Position numbers and translations under genes: made by a program. The notes under the pieces are model-generated. The model searched no databases, was not told the origin of the DNA, and saw only the letters and a list, made by a program, of their open reading frames with translations. Of a stretch of DNA of 64,000 bases, positions 48,811-59,891 are shown in pieces. Source of the stretch: JAZGGS01 sp963749485 (lineage in GTDB: Bacteria; Bacteroidota; Ignavibacteria; Ignavibacteriales; Ignavibacteriaceae); the NCBI GenBank assembly GCA_963749485.1, contig CAVVMV010000004.1, positions 62,001 through 126,000 on the forward strand, read 5' to 3'. How positions within the stretch are numbered: the first letter of the stretch is position 1; every line of letters starts with the position of its first letter.

Positions 48811-49925
48811 TTGAGCAGCATTCCTGAAAAACAACGCTTTCAATTCATAGACCAGTTCCGCGGGTTAGTAGTAATATTTATGCTTGTTGATCATTGTTCG
48901 TACTACCTTAATTCACTTTGGCTCCATTTTAATCCATTCGATCCACTCTTTGATAGCTGGGGACAGTTTGCATTAAGGTATGTTAGTTACCTTTGCGCAC
49001 CAGGTTTTCTTATGATGAATGGTGCAATGGTATGGTGGGCATATCATCGCAGGCTTAATAAAGGAACAACTGATTGGACAGCTCGCCGTCATCTTATCCA
49101 GAGAGGTCTATTCCTAATTCTACTTCAAATAACCTGGGTAAACTCATCCTGGGGCGGATTCAGTTCATTTAAACCATGGCACTTTGGAATTATCTCCTGC
49201 ATCGGGCTTTCGATGATTTTACAAACTAGCTATTGTTAATTTGCGATGGCAATTTCAATTGGTAATTGCCTTAGCCATCCTTGCAATTCATCCGCTTCTG
49301 CTAAATATTCCCTACGACCCTGAGGTTTGGTGGCAACAAGCAATAATGCAAACATTTATTGATGCAGGGAAATTTAATAAATACCCTCTAATTCCATGGT
49401 TTGCAATGGCAATAATCGGCTCAGTGTTGGCAAGGGGTTGGCTTATTACATGGAAGACAGATAAAAAGCGTATCCAGATGGGGTTAGGTATTACTAGCTG
49501 GAGCGATACTCTTGGCTATCATTAATCCGGATGAGCCGTGGATATGGAAATATTTTTCCATTCTCTAGATTTTGGATACTTACTCATTTTTCTTTGATCA
49601 GAAATATCCGCCGAGCATTTACTTCAGTTTATGGTTTATCGGTATTGTAATTCTTTCAATCAGCATTTTCATTGCCGTTGGAAAGATTGCTCCTAAGATG
49701 TTAACCATTTTTGATATTGCCGGAAAAGTACCTCTATTTTTCTATGGAATGCATATTGCGATATTGGGAATATTTTCAAAACGATTAGGACTGTTTTACC
49801 GTGAAGGTGATGTAACAACTACACTCATTGGAGTTGTTGTAATGATGATGATTATGCTTCCACTATCGAAGTGGTTCTATGGCGTTAAAAGCCGCAGTAA
49901 AAACTTTCTGATTCGTATGTTGTAA
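48811..49925 (+). CDS. DUF1624-type (heparan-alpha-glucosaminide N-acetyltransferase-like) membrane protein, frameshifted
   Basis: The start is TTG at 48811 (SSIPEKQRFQFIDQFRGLVV). A polytopic protein of about 371 residues with RGLVVIFMLVDHCSYY (conserved HGSNAT-type N-terminus, His), LRYVSYLCAPGFLMMNGAMV, LLLNIPYDPEVW and GKVPLFFYGMHIAILGIFSK. Frame changes fall near 49235 and 49550. The family moves acetyl groups across membranes onto sugars. It lies 13 bp before a tandem-repeat secreted protein and close to the pgs block, though on the opposite strand. Confidence 0.75.
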
Positions 49926-49938
49926 GTTTGGAAAATTG

Positions 49939-50812
49939 ATGAAGAATAAAATTATTATAATATCAAACTTAATTCTGATTTTCTCTCTTGTTATTAGTTT
50001 CAATCCGGATGTTCAAGCAGGAATGCAGAACCAATCATTATAGAGGATTCAACCATAGTTTACCTTCCCAAACAACCGGATGGTGTAAATGCAAATATCA
50101 CACTCTGCAAAAAAGTAGGAAAAAGACAGGTAAGAGAATTGGTGCAGGAACAGTTTTTACTATAAAGGATAAAGCAAAAGTTTACGCTTTCTTTGATCTT
50201 AAGAACCGGAAAACTTATGCTGATAAAGAGATGATGTTCCATGTCGAATGGATTGGACCAGATGGTAAATCTTTTTACAGGAAACGGATTGATTTATCTC
50301 CGGATGCTAATTCATCAATCGTTAAAAAGTTCTATCTCTATTTCTCCAGAGAAGCGAGAGCCTGGAATTATGTTATTCAGATTATTTCTATTCCGAGAAC
50401 TAATTGCGGAAAAAAAATTTCAATTAAGTGATTTTGTACCCATTTCGGAAAAAGAATTTAATATTTCTGCAAATATCACTCTCTTTAGAAAAGTTGGAAA
50501 GAAAACCGGTAAGAAAATTGGTGAAGGAACAGTTTTCACAATTAAGAAAAAAGCAAAAGTTAGAGCTATTGTAGATCTAGGGAATCTTGATGAATATTTA
50601 GAGGATGAGCTAAAATTTAGATTGGAGTGGATTGGACCGAACAGTAAATCTTTTTACACGAAAAAGATTTATACTTTCACCTGAAGAAAATTCTACAACT
50701 ATAAAAAGTTCAATTTCGATTACTCCTGGGAAAAGGCAGCCTGGCAATTACAAACTTCAGACTTTATCTCTTTGAAAAATTACTTGCAGAAAAAATGTTT
50801 GAACTTCGTTAA
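49939..50812 (+). CDS. Secreted protein with a tandem-duplicated domain, unknown function, frameshifted
   Basis: A signal peptide (NKIIIISNLILIFSLVISF) is followed by two copies of one domain, 126 residues (378 bases) apart. Unit 1 reads NANITLCKKVGKK, GTVFTIKDKAKVYAFFDL, HVEWIGPDGKSFYRKRIDLS. Unit 2 reads SANITLFRKVGKK, GTVFTIKKKAKVRAIVDL, RLEWIGPNSKSFYTKKIDLS. Both end in a strand-rich part with SISISPEKREPG or SISITPGKRQPG. The DNA of the units is also similar, so the duplication may be recent. Several single-base breaks split it. Each unit looks like a small beta-sandwich. No family recognised. Confidence 0.7.
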
Positions 50813-51832
50813 TAGCTTCCAATTTTATTATGGACATTGAAATGGTAATTAAACCTTCCACTTCATCGGCAACGTAAATATAATTATCATCCATGTCCAA
50901 TCCTTTTGCATATTCGGTTTTAACAGTACCAATAAGTATCCGGCGAAGATACATTTGTTACATCAAAAATTTTAAGACCTCTTGATTCTGTTGTCATATA
51001 AACTTTACCATCTTTATACAAAATTTCTTTAGCGTAACCGCCAGTATCATAACTACCTATAATTTTTACATCTTCGGATCTGAAAAATCAGCAATTGTTA
51101 ATCCTGCAGTTCCGCTTGCAATATAAGCATAAGGAAGAGTTGGATGAGAAACCACATCTTCAGTATATTCGGGTATATCAACCCATCCTAGCATTGGATA
51201 GTTTCCCCAATCCACTTTGTAATTCAGATATATCAAAAACCGCAAGACCCATTTCGCCGCAAGCCACCAACAAATAATTGCTATCCGCTGAAGACACAAA
51301 TACCCTGTGCATAACCAGGTGTGTTACGTTCCTCCCCTTATATCTGGTTGAGTTGCATAACTTATCTCGGATATTTGAACTCCGTATTCAGCAACAGCTG
51401 TAAATAGAAAATTGCCCATTACATGAAAATTTTTTGCCGGTTTTAATGCAAGGTTTGTTGCAGTAATTTGCGGATTCTCCGGGTCAGCAGCATTAACAAC
51501 AGAAACTCCAAAGCCGCCGGATGCTATATAAAGAACTGAATCTTTGCGAGCAACTTTATAAGCATATCCCTTCATACCTTCATTTACAGTGGTAATTATC
51601 TCTAGGTTTAGTAGGATCAGAGATGTTTATTATTATTAGTCCACCTTCACCCTGCGCCACGAATGCAAGAGTATTATCTATCACAACATCCTGGGAATAT
51701 CCGGAAGTAGTAATCTTGCTTACAATTTTATATCCACCATCATTTCCATCAATTGATTCAGGATCGACAGGTGTTCCACAGCTTAATAATAATAAACTTA
51801 ACAAGTAGAAGTGCACTACATAATCTTAACAT
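50757..51832 (-). CDS. LVIVD-repeat beta-propeller lipoprotein, frameshifted
   Basis: The start is placed at the ATG at 51832 (MLRLCSALLL), which after one frame change near 51800 continues LSLLLLSCG, a lipoprotein signal. The body has LVIVD-type blades: SGYSQDVVIDNTLAFVAQGE, GGLIIINISDPTKP, KGYAYKVARKDSVLYIASGG, EDVVSHPTLPYAYIASGTAG and DMDDNYIYVADEVEGLITIS. Several frame breaks are present. The 3' end overlaps the convergent repeat protein and its exact stop (50757 or 50809) is uncertain. It may take part in the surface assembly of the upstream operon, but this is inferred from position only. Confidence 0.72.
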
Positions 51833-51866
51833 TTTATTTTCCTTAATAAGTTTTAATTTACTTTTT

Positions 51867-53020
51867 TTAAAATTGAAATTTATAATTGATTTTAATTCCT
51901 AGTTGATATTGAGCTGTAATCTTTTTCATCAGAGAGATATTCTTTATTTAGTTCAGCAGATGTATCTGAATCACGAGAATATCCAGTTGAAAAATGGTGT
52001 AACTGATAGATTACTAAGTACATAAATATTATACGTTGCATAAATACGTATATTTGAATCGTGTCTCCCGGCATGAATTGGATCTAACTCAAGAAAATGA
52101 TCTGTAGTAAAAAAACTTCTTTGATACTGACCTGTAATGCTAATATCATTCTTCAAATCGAAAACTTTTGGAAATTTGAAAGCAGCTCCATACGCTGTAA
52201 ATATGTTCTTTATAATCAGCATCACCACGAGTTGCTAATGCAGCTTCATTAGTATCGTTTACTACATCAATTCCTTTTGCATCTGAAGTAATATATTTGT
52301 AACCAGCATCTACCTTTAATATTTTTTGTTAATGACTGGTATATCCGAAATCCATATAAGTAATTATCGCTGTCGTATTCAGTGTAATGTTCATTATGAA
52401 AATATCTCATATACGAAAAATAGAGACGTACCCTGGTGGTTTTCCAAAAAAAGTTATGTTGAAGCCATGCACTAAAATCATCTTTTGAAAACTCATAAGG
52501 TTGAAATGTTTCTGGAGTATATCCAAAGCGATCTACCCAATCATCATCACGGAAGTGCCGAATGTAAAAGTTTGGAATATATGAGTAAGAAAGCAGGAAA
52601 CTTGTGGATTTTAGCTACATATTGCCGCCAATAAATATTATACTTGACCCCAATTTTTAATGCCATTGTAAGAATATGAATTAGAATTATAACCTGCTGA
52701 AAATACTGTTTTCAAATCTCCGATGAATTTCATTTGAATAAGTAATACCAATTGAATATGGAAACACAAGGTCATCGTAACTACTGATATGAAATCTTCC
52801 TTCATCTTCTAAATTTAATAAATCTTTGGATATACTTATCAGAATATTTTAAAATATTGTTATCATACATAGTACCAAGGGAGAGACGAACTTCCCAATT
52901 GTAGGTTTTCTTTTTAGGATTTTCTCCAGCTAATATGCTCTCGCTTAATGAAGAGAGAAAATAGCATCAGGTAAAAGTATAAAAAATGTGAATGCAGAAA
53001 CGTGATAATTTTATTTTCAT
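51867..53020 (-). CDS. Putative outer-membrane beta-barrel, many frame breaks
   Basis: Reading from the ATG at 53020 gives a hydrophobic signal (MKIKLSRF) and after a shift LSESILAGENPKKKTYNWEV and RLSLGTMYDNNILKYSDKYI. Later frames have YKYITSDAKGIDVVNDTNEA, FKFPKVFDLKNDISITGQYQ and IRIYATYNIYVLSNLSVTPF. The final strand is LGIKINYKFQF, ending in Phe as outer-membrane barrels do. No long frame survives and at least eight breaks are needed, more than in most genes here. It could be a decayed gene or a very poorly read one. Confidence 0.5.
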
Positions 53021-53028
53021 AACTATTT

Positions 53029-53946
53029 TTACTCTTCTAAATTAATATCTTTTTTAGGAAACAGAATTCTTCCCAGTATTGTTTTTTTATCTTTATCTAA
53101 CGGAATAATTTCATAAAAATGTGTCCCATCCGGAACATTAATCACAATTTCCTTTGCTTTACCAGGAATTTTTTCACCATCCCTTCTTATAGGAAGTTAT
53201 CTCGGAGCGATCACTGCATAAGAAGATAAGTGTTCTTAATATCCCCATCTTCTTTTACCTGAAGTCTGTAATTAATTTTACCTTTCATATAATAATGGTT
53301 TTCCATTCGATTCAAAATTCTTAAAATTGTAGGACCGGTAATCTTCACTTTTAAAGGTTTACTTTTAGAGAAACGAAAGTAATGGATAACATTTTCTCTG
53401 CTTACAAGATCAACCGGTTCCTTAGGATACATTGGAGATAGAGTTACCCAATTAATTTTCATTCTCTTTGGTCTTAGTAAACAAATACCTGGCTGCAACA
53501 TTAGGAAATTTTTTCCAGACCATAATTCTAAAGTGTGATCTCCAAGTCCAAATTCCAGGATTATATTTTTACCAATACCCGGAACTCCTAATGATTTAAT
53601 ATTATACTTTGCAGTTTTCTGATCTTTTCACATTATTAAATTCAATTTCATTTTTATGAGTCCCGTCAATCCTGTAATAAAACTTTGTAATCTAATTGTT
53701 GATCTTAATCAGAAACAAATCTGTACCCTTGTAATTATTTTTAATTTTCCAGGACCCTTTAAAGAAATTATTGATGGGTCTCTGAATTTTAACGGATAGT
53801 AATTCTTGCTCTTACCAGAAATTATTGTTTTTACCTTATGTTTCAGCATTTTTTGGTTTTAAAACTTTAGTATTTGAGCCCTGCGCCAAAGAGTTGAATG
53901 GAATAGCAAAAATCAAAATTAGAATTAGGGAGTAGAGAAAATTCAT
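53029..53946 (-). CDS. Secreted protein of unknown function, frameshifted
   Basis: Signal peptide MNFLYSLILILIFAIPFNSL, then KVLKPKNAE, a fragment YYPLKFRDPSIISLKGPGKL, GIGKNIILEFGLGDHTLELW, the longest surviving piece RMKINWVTLSPMYPKEPVDL...HYFRFSKSKPLKVKITGPTI, and the end GTHFYEIIPLDKDKKTILGR. The body looks like two beta-sandwich domains. It begins 57 bp after the pgsW stop and ends 8 bp before the barrel gene, so it belongs to the pgs transcription unit. No family recognised. Confidence 0.55.
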
Positions 53947-54003
53947 TTTATACTTTTTATTTATTAAATGCTGTATAAAATTTTATCTTAATGAATATTG
54001 CAT

Positions 54004-55147
54004 CTATAAATTATGTTGTTGCATTGGAATTTGTTCAGCACCAAGACGGTGTCGTTTCTTTTCCATAATAAATACAAGTGCAATAGCTATCATTAAAAAT
54101 ATTGTAACTCCTAATTGTTAAGGCCATGCTATATTGTTTTTGAATAAAAATTTCACCTTCACCAGGAAGAGGAAGTGGTGATGGACTAATGGGTAAACCA
54201 TATTTACTTGCAAGCTGTGTAATATTTAACATATGAATAATTGGAATATCTTCCTCTGCCATATGAATCAGCACACCTCTCCGCGGAAAATTTTTCATCG
54301 CCAACGATTTGGATAATCCACTTGAAATAAATTGACTATTTTCAGTTGATCCGAGACTTGCTATTCCACCACCAACATTAATAAATGCTTTTATGGGTTT
54401 ACCTTTCCTCTGCTTATTGTAAATCTGCATTCGTTTTTCAATGCTATTCTCCAGGTGTTCCTCGTTAATGAATTCAACTTTGTTTCTATTAATAGCATCT
54501 ATAATTAATCGTCTTCCATCCGGACTAAGTCCTCTTCCCCTGTCAAGTCCTCCGCCTATTGAAGCAGCAATTGATTTATTTTTAAAAATTTCTGCATCAT
54601 AAAGTACTTTTTCCATATCCAGCCACGTGAAGTAAGGATCGTTAGCACCCCAGTTTGATGCACCAACTGATGTAATTATTATTGGTTTCAAATTTAAGGT
54701 TTGCAAAGCAGAATGTACAGCAATATTTAGACCGGGTAATGAGCCGGTAAAAGCAATAGCAACTACATCATTTTTTTCCAATTCAGATTCCATCAGCATA
54801 TCAACTATAACAGCTGCAAAATTAGGATTTGTTGAAGTTAATTTTGCTTCAATATATCCGCGATCAGTAGTAATTAGTGTTATGTCCTGTCCAATTAAAG
54901 CTGTTTCGTTAGGATCATTTAGATCATCAATAAATATTCCCTTTTGCAGACGATATTCTTTTAAATAATCTGCTGCTTCTTTTGCCAACTTTGATGCTTC
55001 AAGCTTTTGATTGTACCATTCACGTTTTACATCTTCTTTGCCATTTTCCACTGCCAGGAAAGCAAGTAAAGCCAACAGTGCCAAGACACTTAATACTCTT
55101 TTTGAACCTGCTCGAAACAAATACATGTATCTAAATACTCCCAACAT
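54004..55147 (-). CDS. pgsW: Poly-gamma-glutamate system protein PgsW, frameshifted at the C-terminus
   Basis: Start at the ATG at 55147, 4 bp after the pgsC stop (MLGVFRYMYLFRAGSKRVLS), rather than an in-frame ATG at 55177 that lies inside pgsC. One N-terminal membrane helix (VLSVLALLALLAFLAV) precedes a soluble domain with FAAVIVDMLMESELEKNDVV, AIAFTGSLPGLNIAVHSALQ, TSVGASNWGANDPYFTWLDM and KAFINVGGGIASLGSTENSQ. A frame change near 54115 restores a second helix (TIFLMIAIALVFIMEKKR), ending at 54004. The family accompanies PgsB and PgsC in many non-Bacillus operons. Its exact role is unclear. Confidence 0.9.
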
Positions 55148-55151
55148 AAAA

Positions 55152-55604
55152 TTATGTTGGAAGTAATTCTCCATCAAATAATATTATTACTAACATTCTT
55201 ACTAACACTGAAGTAATGAACAGTACACACAGTGTTCTGTAAATACCCTGCTTTCCAAACCAATGAGCAATTAAGCCGGGAATAACCCAGCCAACAGCTT
55301 GCAATTGTACTGTGCTTGTGGTTACATCAATGAATAAAAAGTGTCGTGAAAAATTTGCTAGTAAACATCCAACCAGAAGACACACAACCATTTGTCTTCT
55401 TCCATAAAGAAAAGTATAGTTGCCTAAAACTTTTACAAAAAGATATGTTACCAGGCTGACAACAATTATTCCAGCCAATCTATCCGGCTGGGATAATTGC
55501 AGTGCAATATAACCGGGAACAACAATACCTCCTGCAGCTAATCCAAAAATTTCATAGGAAAGCAAACTAAATATTAGTCCAAAAGTGATTGCAAGTTCAA
55601 CCAT
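55152..55604 (-). CDS. pgsC: Poly-gamma-glutamate biosynthesis protein PgsC/CapC
   Basis: An intact 150-residue membrane protein with four or five helices: ELAITFGLIFSLLSYEIFGL, GIVVPGYIALQLSQPDRLAG, IIVVSLVTYLFVKVLGNYTF, RRQMVVCLLVGCLLANFSRH and the C-terminal LCVLFITSVLVRMLVIILF. Length and the GIVVPGYIAL segment match the family. PgsC associates with PgsB in the membrane-bound polymerase. It overlaps the pgsB stop by 8 bases and precedes pgsW by 4. Confidence 0.93.
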   Translation of the reverse strand: MVELAITFGLIFSLLSYEIFGLAAGGIVVPGYIALQLSQPDRLAGIIVVSLVTYLFVKVLGNYTFLYGRRQMVVCLLVGCLLANFSRHFLFIDVTTSTVQLQAVGWVIPGLIAHWFGKQGIYRTLCVLFITSVLVRMLVIILFDGELLPT

Positions 55605-56784
55605 AAATTACACTCCTGTTTTCAAAGAAATTAGCAACCTTACCTCCCATACCACCCATGTTACCAATTGCAACAACAGTGGATTCATCTTCTGTGTATG
55701 ATAGAACTTTTTCAAAAACTAAAGATGGTTCAGTCCATCCCAAATTAATTATTTTTTTTCGATCCACACCTTCCGATATTGATAAATCTTTTACAACATC
55801 TGTCGATTGCCCGATTAACATTAAATAATCCAATTCATCACACAAATTTTTTCCAAGCATTTCAGTAAGCTGTTTTGCTCTATCCATTCGATCGTGCCTT
55901 GTATTAAGCAAAATAATTTTCGGTCCCTTGAATCCAATTTCTTGTTTGATCATTTTCCAGATCATTAAAGTTGATTGATGATCATTTGCAGCAAAAGCAT
56001 TAAAGAAGTTGGTAATTTTATTGAAGACATTCACTCTATAAAGTTTCAGCGCACCGGCATCCGGAATTGCTTTGTACATTCCTTTCAAAGCAGTTTTTCG
56101 ATCTATTCCAAGATGATTGCAAACTGCCAAAGCAATTGCAACATTTTCTTTATGTTCTATATAATTAAATCCTTTCATCTCTTCATTGGAAACGGATTCC
56201 GATTTTGCGATATGAACTTTAGAATGATTTTTTTCAGCAGTTTGTTTTAGTATCTCAGATGCTTCTGTTTCTGCCATAAAAAAATTTTGATTCTTTGGAA
56301 TTGTTTTGCTTAAGACTTTAGCAATTTCGGGAAGTGTGTAACCCATTACATCAACATGATCTAATCTTACATTAGTAATAACGCCTATGGTTGAGTGAAC
56401 CATTTTTTTTTCAGTAATCCATTGGTATTGCGGTTGAATCGCCATGCATTCCATTACAATTGCCTCTGCTTTTCTTTTTGCAGCATACTTTATAATAGAT
56501 AGCTGCTCTATAATATTTGCACCCTCTTTTCTATAAATCGCTGCTTCAGTTCCATCCTCGAGGATTAGCCGTGGATAAGTTCCTGTAACTTTTGTAATTG
56601 TTTTAATTCCGCCTTCGCGTAAACCTGCACCAATCAACCTTGTTACACTGGATTTTCCTCTTGTTCCATTTACGTGAATTCGGATAGGAATTGAATAAAT
56701 TCTTTTTTGATGAAGAAAAAACTCAATTATTCCAAAAATTGATGCAAGAAAAATTATTATTAATAACAGTAAAGAAACGTACAT
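55597..56784 (-). CDS. pgsB: Poly-gamma-glutamate synthase PgsB/CapB
   Basis: An intact 395-residue protein: one N-terminal membrane helix (VSLLLLIIIFLASIFGIIEF), then a Mur-ligase-like ATP-binding site IRIHVNGTRGKSSVTRLIGA (P-loop, about 33-52), EAIVMECMAIQPQYQWITEK, GVITNVRLDHVDVMGYTLPE, KIILLNTRHDRMDRAKQLTE and VVAIGNMGGMGGKVANFFEN. It activates and joins glutamates through the gamma carboxyl. It directly follows CapA (the TAA ends one base before the ATG) and overlaps pgsC. Confidence 0.95.
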   Translation of the reverse strand: MYVSLLLLIIIFLASIFGIIEFFLHQKRIYSIPIRIHVNGTRGKSSVTRLIGAGLREGGIKTITKVTGTYPRLILEDGTEAAIYRKEGANIIEQLSIIKYAAKRKAEAIVMECMAIQPQYQWITEKKMVHSTIGVITNVRLDHVDVMGYTLPEIAKVLSKTIPKNQNFFMAETEASEILKQTAEKNHSKVHIAKSESVSNEEMKGFNYIEHKENVAIALAVCNHLGIDRKTALKGMYKAIPDAGALKLYRVNVFNKITNFFNAFAANDHQSTLMIWKMIKQEIGFKGPKIILLNTRHDRMDRAKQLTEMLGKNLCDELDYLMLIGQSTDVVKDLSISEGVDRKKIINLGWTEPSLVFEKVLSYTEDESTVVAIGNMGGMGGKVANFFENRSVIYG

Positions 56785-59700
56785 TTAAATGATCTTCTTT
56801 ATCAACTTAAAACTTTTATTTGAGAGTATAAGTTTTTTAGTTTGTAAAAATTCGTTGTTTGTAACTGATAAAAATACACACCGGTACTTACAAGTCTTCC
56901 CGCTGATCTTTATCCATCGCTATTGCATGATTTTTTTACCCGGCTGCTGAAATTCATTTATTATAGTTCTTATTTCTTTGCCAAGTATATCGAAAATCTT
57001 CAATTGAACATTAGTAGAAACAGGCAATTCGTATTGAATAGTAGTAACCGGATTAAACGGGTTGGGATAGTTTTGGTATAGAACAAATTCATCATGGAAT
57101 ATATGCCTGTTTTTCATCGAGGGAAGTAACAATATCTGTAAATTTTGTCTCAGTGTAATTTACATTAGCAGCTTAATACGGGTTCACTAATTTTAAACTG
57201 AAGCCAATAATAATCATTTGGATAAGAAATGTTCGATATAGAATTATAATCTTTCCAATCAGTCCATTCGATCAATCCAACATTATCGAACCAGGAATGT
57301 GCTTCTACGTTATTGTGGCGATTCGCTTCGTAATCTAAGATTTATAAACTGCGCTGTACCTGTTAGGTACTGAAAATCCATTATTATAAAACGACCAACC
57401 GGTTGTTCCACTAATTTCTGTACCTAAATCCTCGGTTCCAATCGGATTATATTGATAGCGTGATTCAAAAAATTGAAGAACTACTCCGGCATTAACAGCA
57501 TTATCGGTTTTTATATGTGCATGTAGAGTATAGCCAGAAGTATCGGAATATAACTTTATTCGCTTTTCTAAATTTGTATTCAAAGGGAAAAGACCGGACG
57601 GACGTTCCTGGCAGAGTGAGCGTTCTGCCGGTAAATGATTCTGTTGTATCATAAAATTCATCCGGATGATCAATTTCCCAGAAGTGTACAACCTTCATCT
57701 TCAAAATTGCCGAACCATATCAACTCTCTTCCCAGACGGTATTGCCAGTTACCCGGCGGAGAAATATAATCGATTGAAGATATACTGCCATCCCGTTCTA
57801 ATAACACTGGTTCTGAAATCCAAACGCCATTTTCTTCCTCTAGAATTAATTCTGCAGCTGATGAAACGGGAGAAGGATTTAAAGTCGTAGTGTCTAAGAC
57901 AATTTCAGCAGTTACGTTATCTCGATCTATCTTTAAGTAAGTGTTTAAATCTTTAGATCTTTTTGCCAAATCATCTAATAAATATAATCCAAGTTCACCT
58001 CTTGCTTGAACAGGAATGTAATCATCAATATATACTGGTGTAATGCTGTACTCGTAAAAACCGGTTTCATCAATTTTTGAGTTTAAGACTACAGTTGGAA
58101 AAGTCTCAGGATAATTTAAATCGAATACAAAATTTCCAAGTGAATGTGCGATTAATTTTCCGTTATAAACTTCAAAGCCATGAATTATATGAGGATGGTG
58201 ACATATAACTGCATCGGCACCCTGATCTATTGCGAAGTGACGTAATTCAATATCGCTTTCACGAGGCGATCTGAAATCAGGAGAATAATCTTCATCACCA
58301 TCCGGATCTTCATTAAGTATTACTTTACCAAACCAATCTGATGGAGATACAGAGTATTCGCTGCCTGAATGCATTTCAAGAATGATCAAATCGGCAACGT
58401 TTCTAACCGAATTAATTTGCTGAATAATATTTGATTCGGTAAGATTAGCAAATCCCGGTTTGTTGAAATCCAGCATTTAAGTATGGTTGATGGTTGTTAT
58501 ATTGACCGGTTCTATCACTTGAACCAAGAAAGGCAAAGTTTACTCCTGATTTAAGGTAAAAAGCAGGCAGCAGGGCTTCGTAGGAATTAGCACCTGCACC
58601 AAAAAATGTTATTTCTTCTTCGCTCAATACCGATTGAGTTTGCTGTAAACCCTGCAAACCATAATCAATAATATGATTATTCGCTATGGTTACTACATCA
58701 ATACCTGCGTAAGTTAATGCATCTACATTTTCCGGTGAACCTCTAAACACTACTGATTTTGTTGGATGAGGGATTCCCTGATTTGTTAAAGGAGACTCAA
58801 GATTTGCAACAGTTATATCAGCAGCTCCACCAAGTAACGGAAAAGTTGGATCGAATATAGGTTCGTAACCATAAAGATTAATATAATCTCAATTCTCCTG
58901 GCAAGGATAATATCTCCAGTAAAATTCATTGTTATTGGAAAAGTTGTTGGTCCGGGATCAACAGAAATCCGGCAGGAAGCTCTTCCATGTAATTCAGTTT
59001 CATCAATTACATCTAACAGAACGGTATAATCATGATCATCTTCAACAATAAATGTGTGAGATGGATTAGGTTCTGTACTTGTGGAATCATCACCGAAGTC
59101 CCAGAAATAATCGTGTTCTTGGCTGTCGGGATCGTACACATAGCTTGTGAATTCAACATCCACACTTTTAAGACCATCACTGTTTTTATATAGTTCCCCA
59201 ATTGAATAACTTATTTCAACCTGCGGTGCAACCGGCAGAGAATTGGTTATGTCAAGTATCTCATCGAAATAAGAAATTCCGTTGGATGAATAATCTCTAT
59301 CATTTATAAAAATTATTCCTTTAACTTCGGGTAAGTATCCAAATCTTGCTAGCCAATCATCTGCAACAGGAAGTTGATAATCATTCCATACGTTATTGGG
59401 GAATGCACCTTGATACACAGTTATCCATTCTTCAGGATTTACTTCTTCTGTTCCGGCAAAAGAATACAATAAGGTGTTAATGGAATCTGTTATTCCAAAT
59501 CCTTGAATCTCTGCTACTTCTTCAATATAATTTGATACTTGCCACACATCACCTGAGTCAATCGATATTGGAGAAATAACTTCCAATTTCCAAGTATTGC
59601 CAAACAACTTTAATGAATAAGGTGAGTTATTGTAGGTAATGGTGTTATCGAGTGACCACATGTTGGGATTGATATCCTGATCTGAATATGATTGAAGTTG

Positions 59701-59856
59701 AACCTCTCCGTCGTCAAAGTTTTCAATAGTATCAACTTCCGCTTTACTTCGGAAGAATGAGGACAAACCATTGGCAAGAACGTTTATTTGTCCAAAAATT
59801 ATCAGGATAAAAAACGTTAAAGCCAATGACAAATATAATTTTGACTTAAATTTCAT
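56785..59856 (-). CDS. capA: CapA-like protein with PKD and T9SS sorting domains, frameshifted
   Basis: About 1020 residues joined from several frames. Order: signal peptide (LYLSLALTFFILIIFGQINV), an N-terminal jelly-roll-like domain with VDTIENFDDGEVQLQSYSDQ and SPYSLKLFGNTWKLEVISPI, a PKD domain (DHDYFWDFGDDSTSTEPNPS), then the CapA metallophosphatase-like fold: FPITMNFTGDIILARRIE, ESPLTNQG, VVTIANNHIIDYG, VADLIILEMHSGSEYSVSPS, ADAVICHHPHIIHGFEVYNG and LIAHSLGNFVFD. A second carbohydrate-binding-like domain with TLHAHIKTDNAVNAGVVLQF precedes the C-terminal sorting domain (LYQNYPNPFNPVTTIQYELP, TGVYFYQLQTTNFYK). CapA-type proteins cut or help export poly-gamma-glutamate. The T9SS tail would place it at the cell surface. 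Confidence 0.88.
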
Positions 59857-59891
59857 TTACTTTGCCGGATTAATATCCCGGCAGCTATAAA

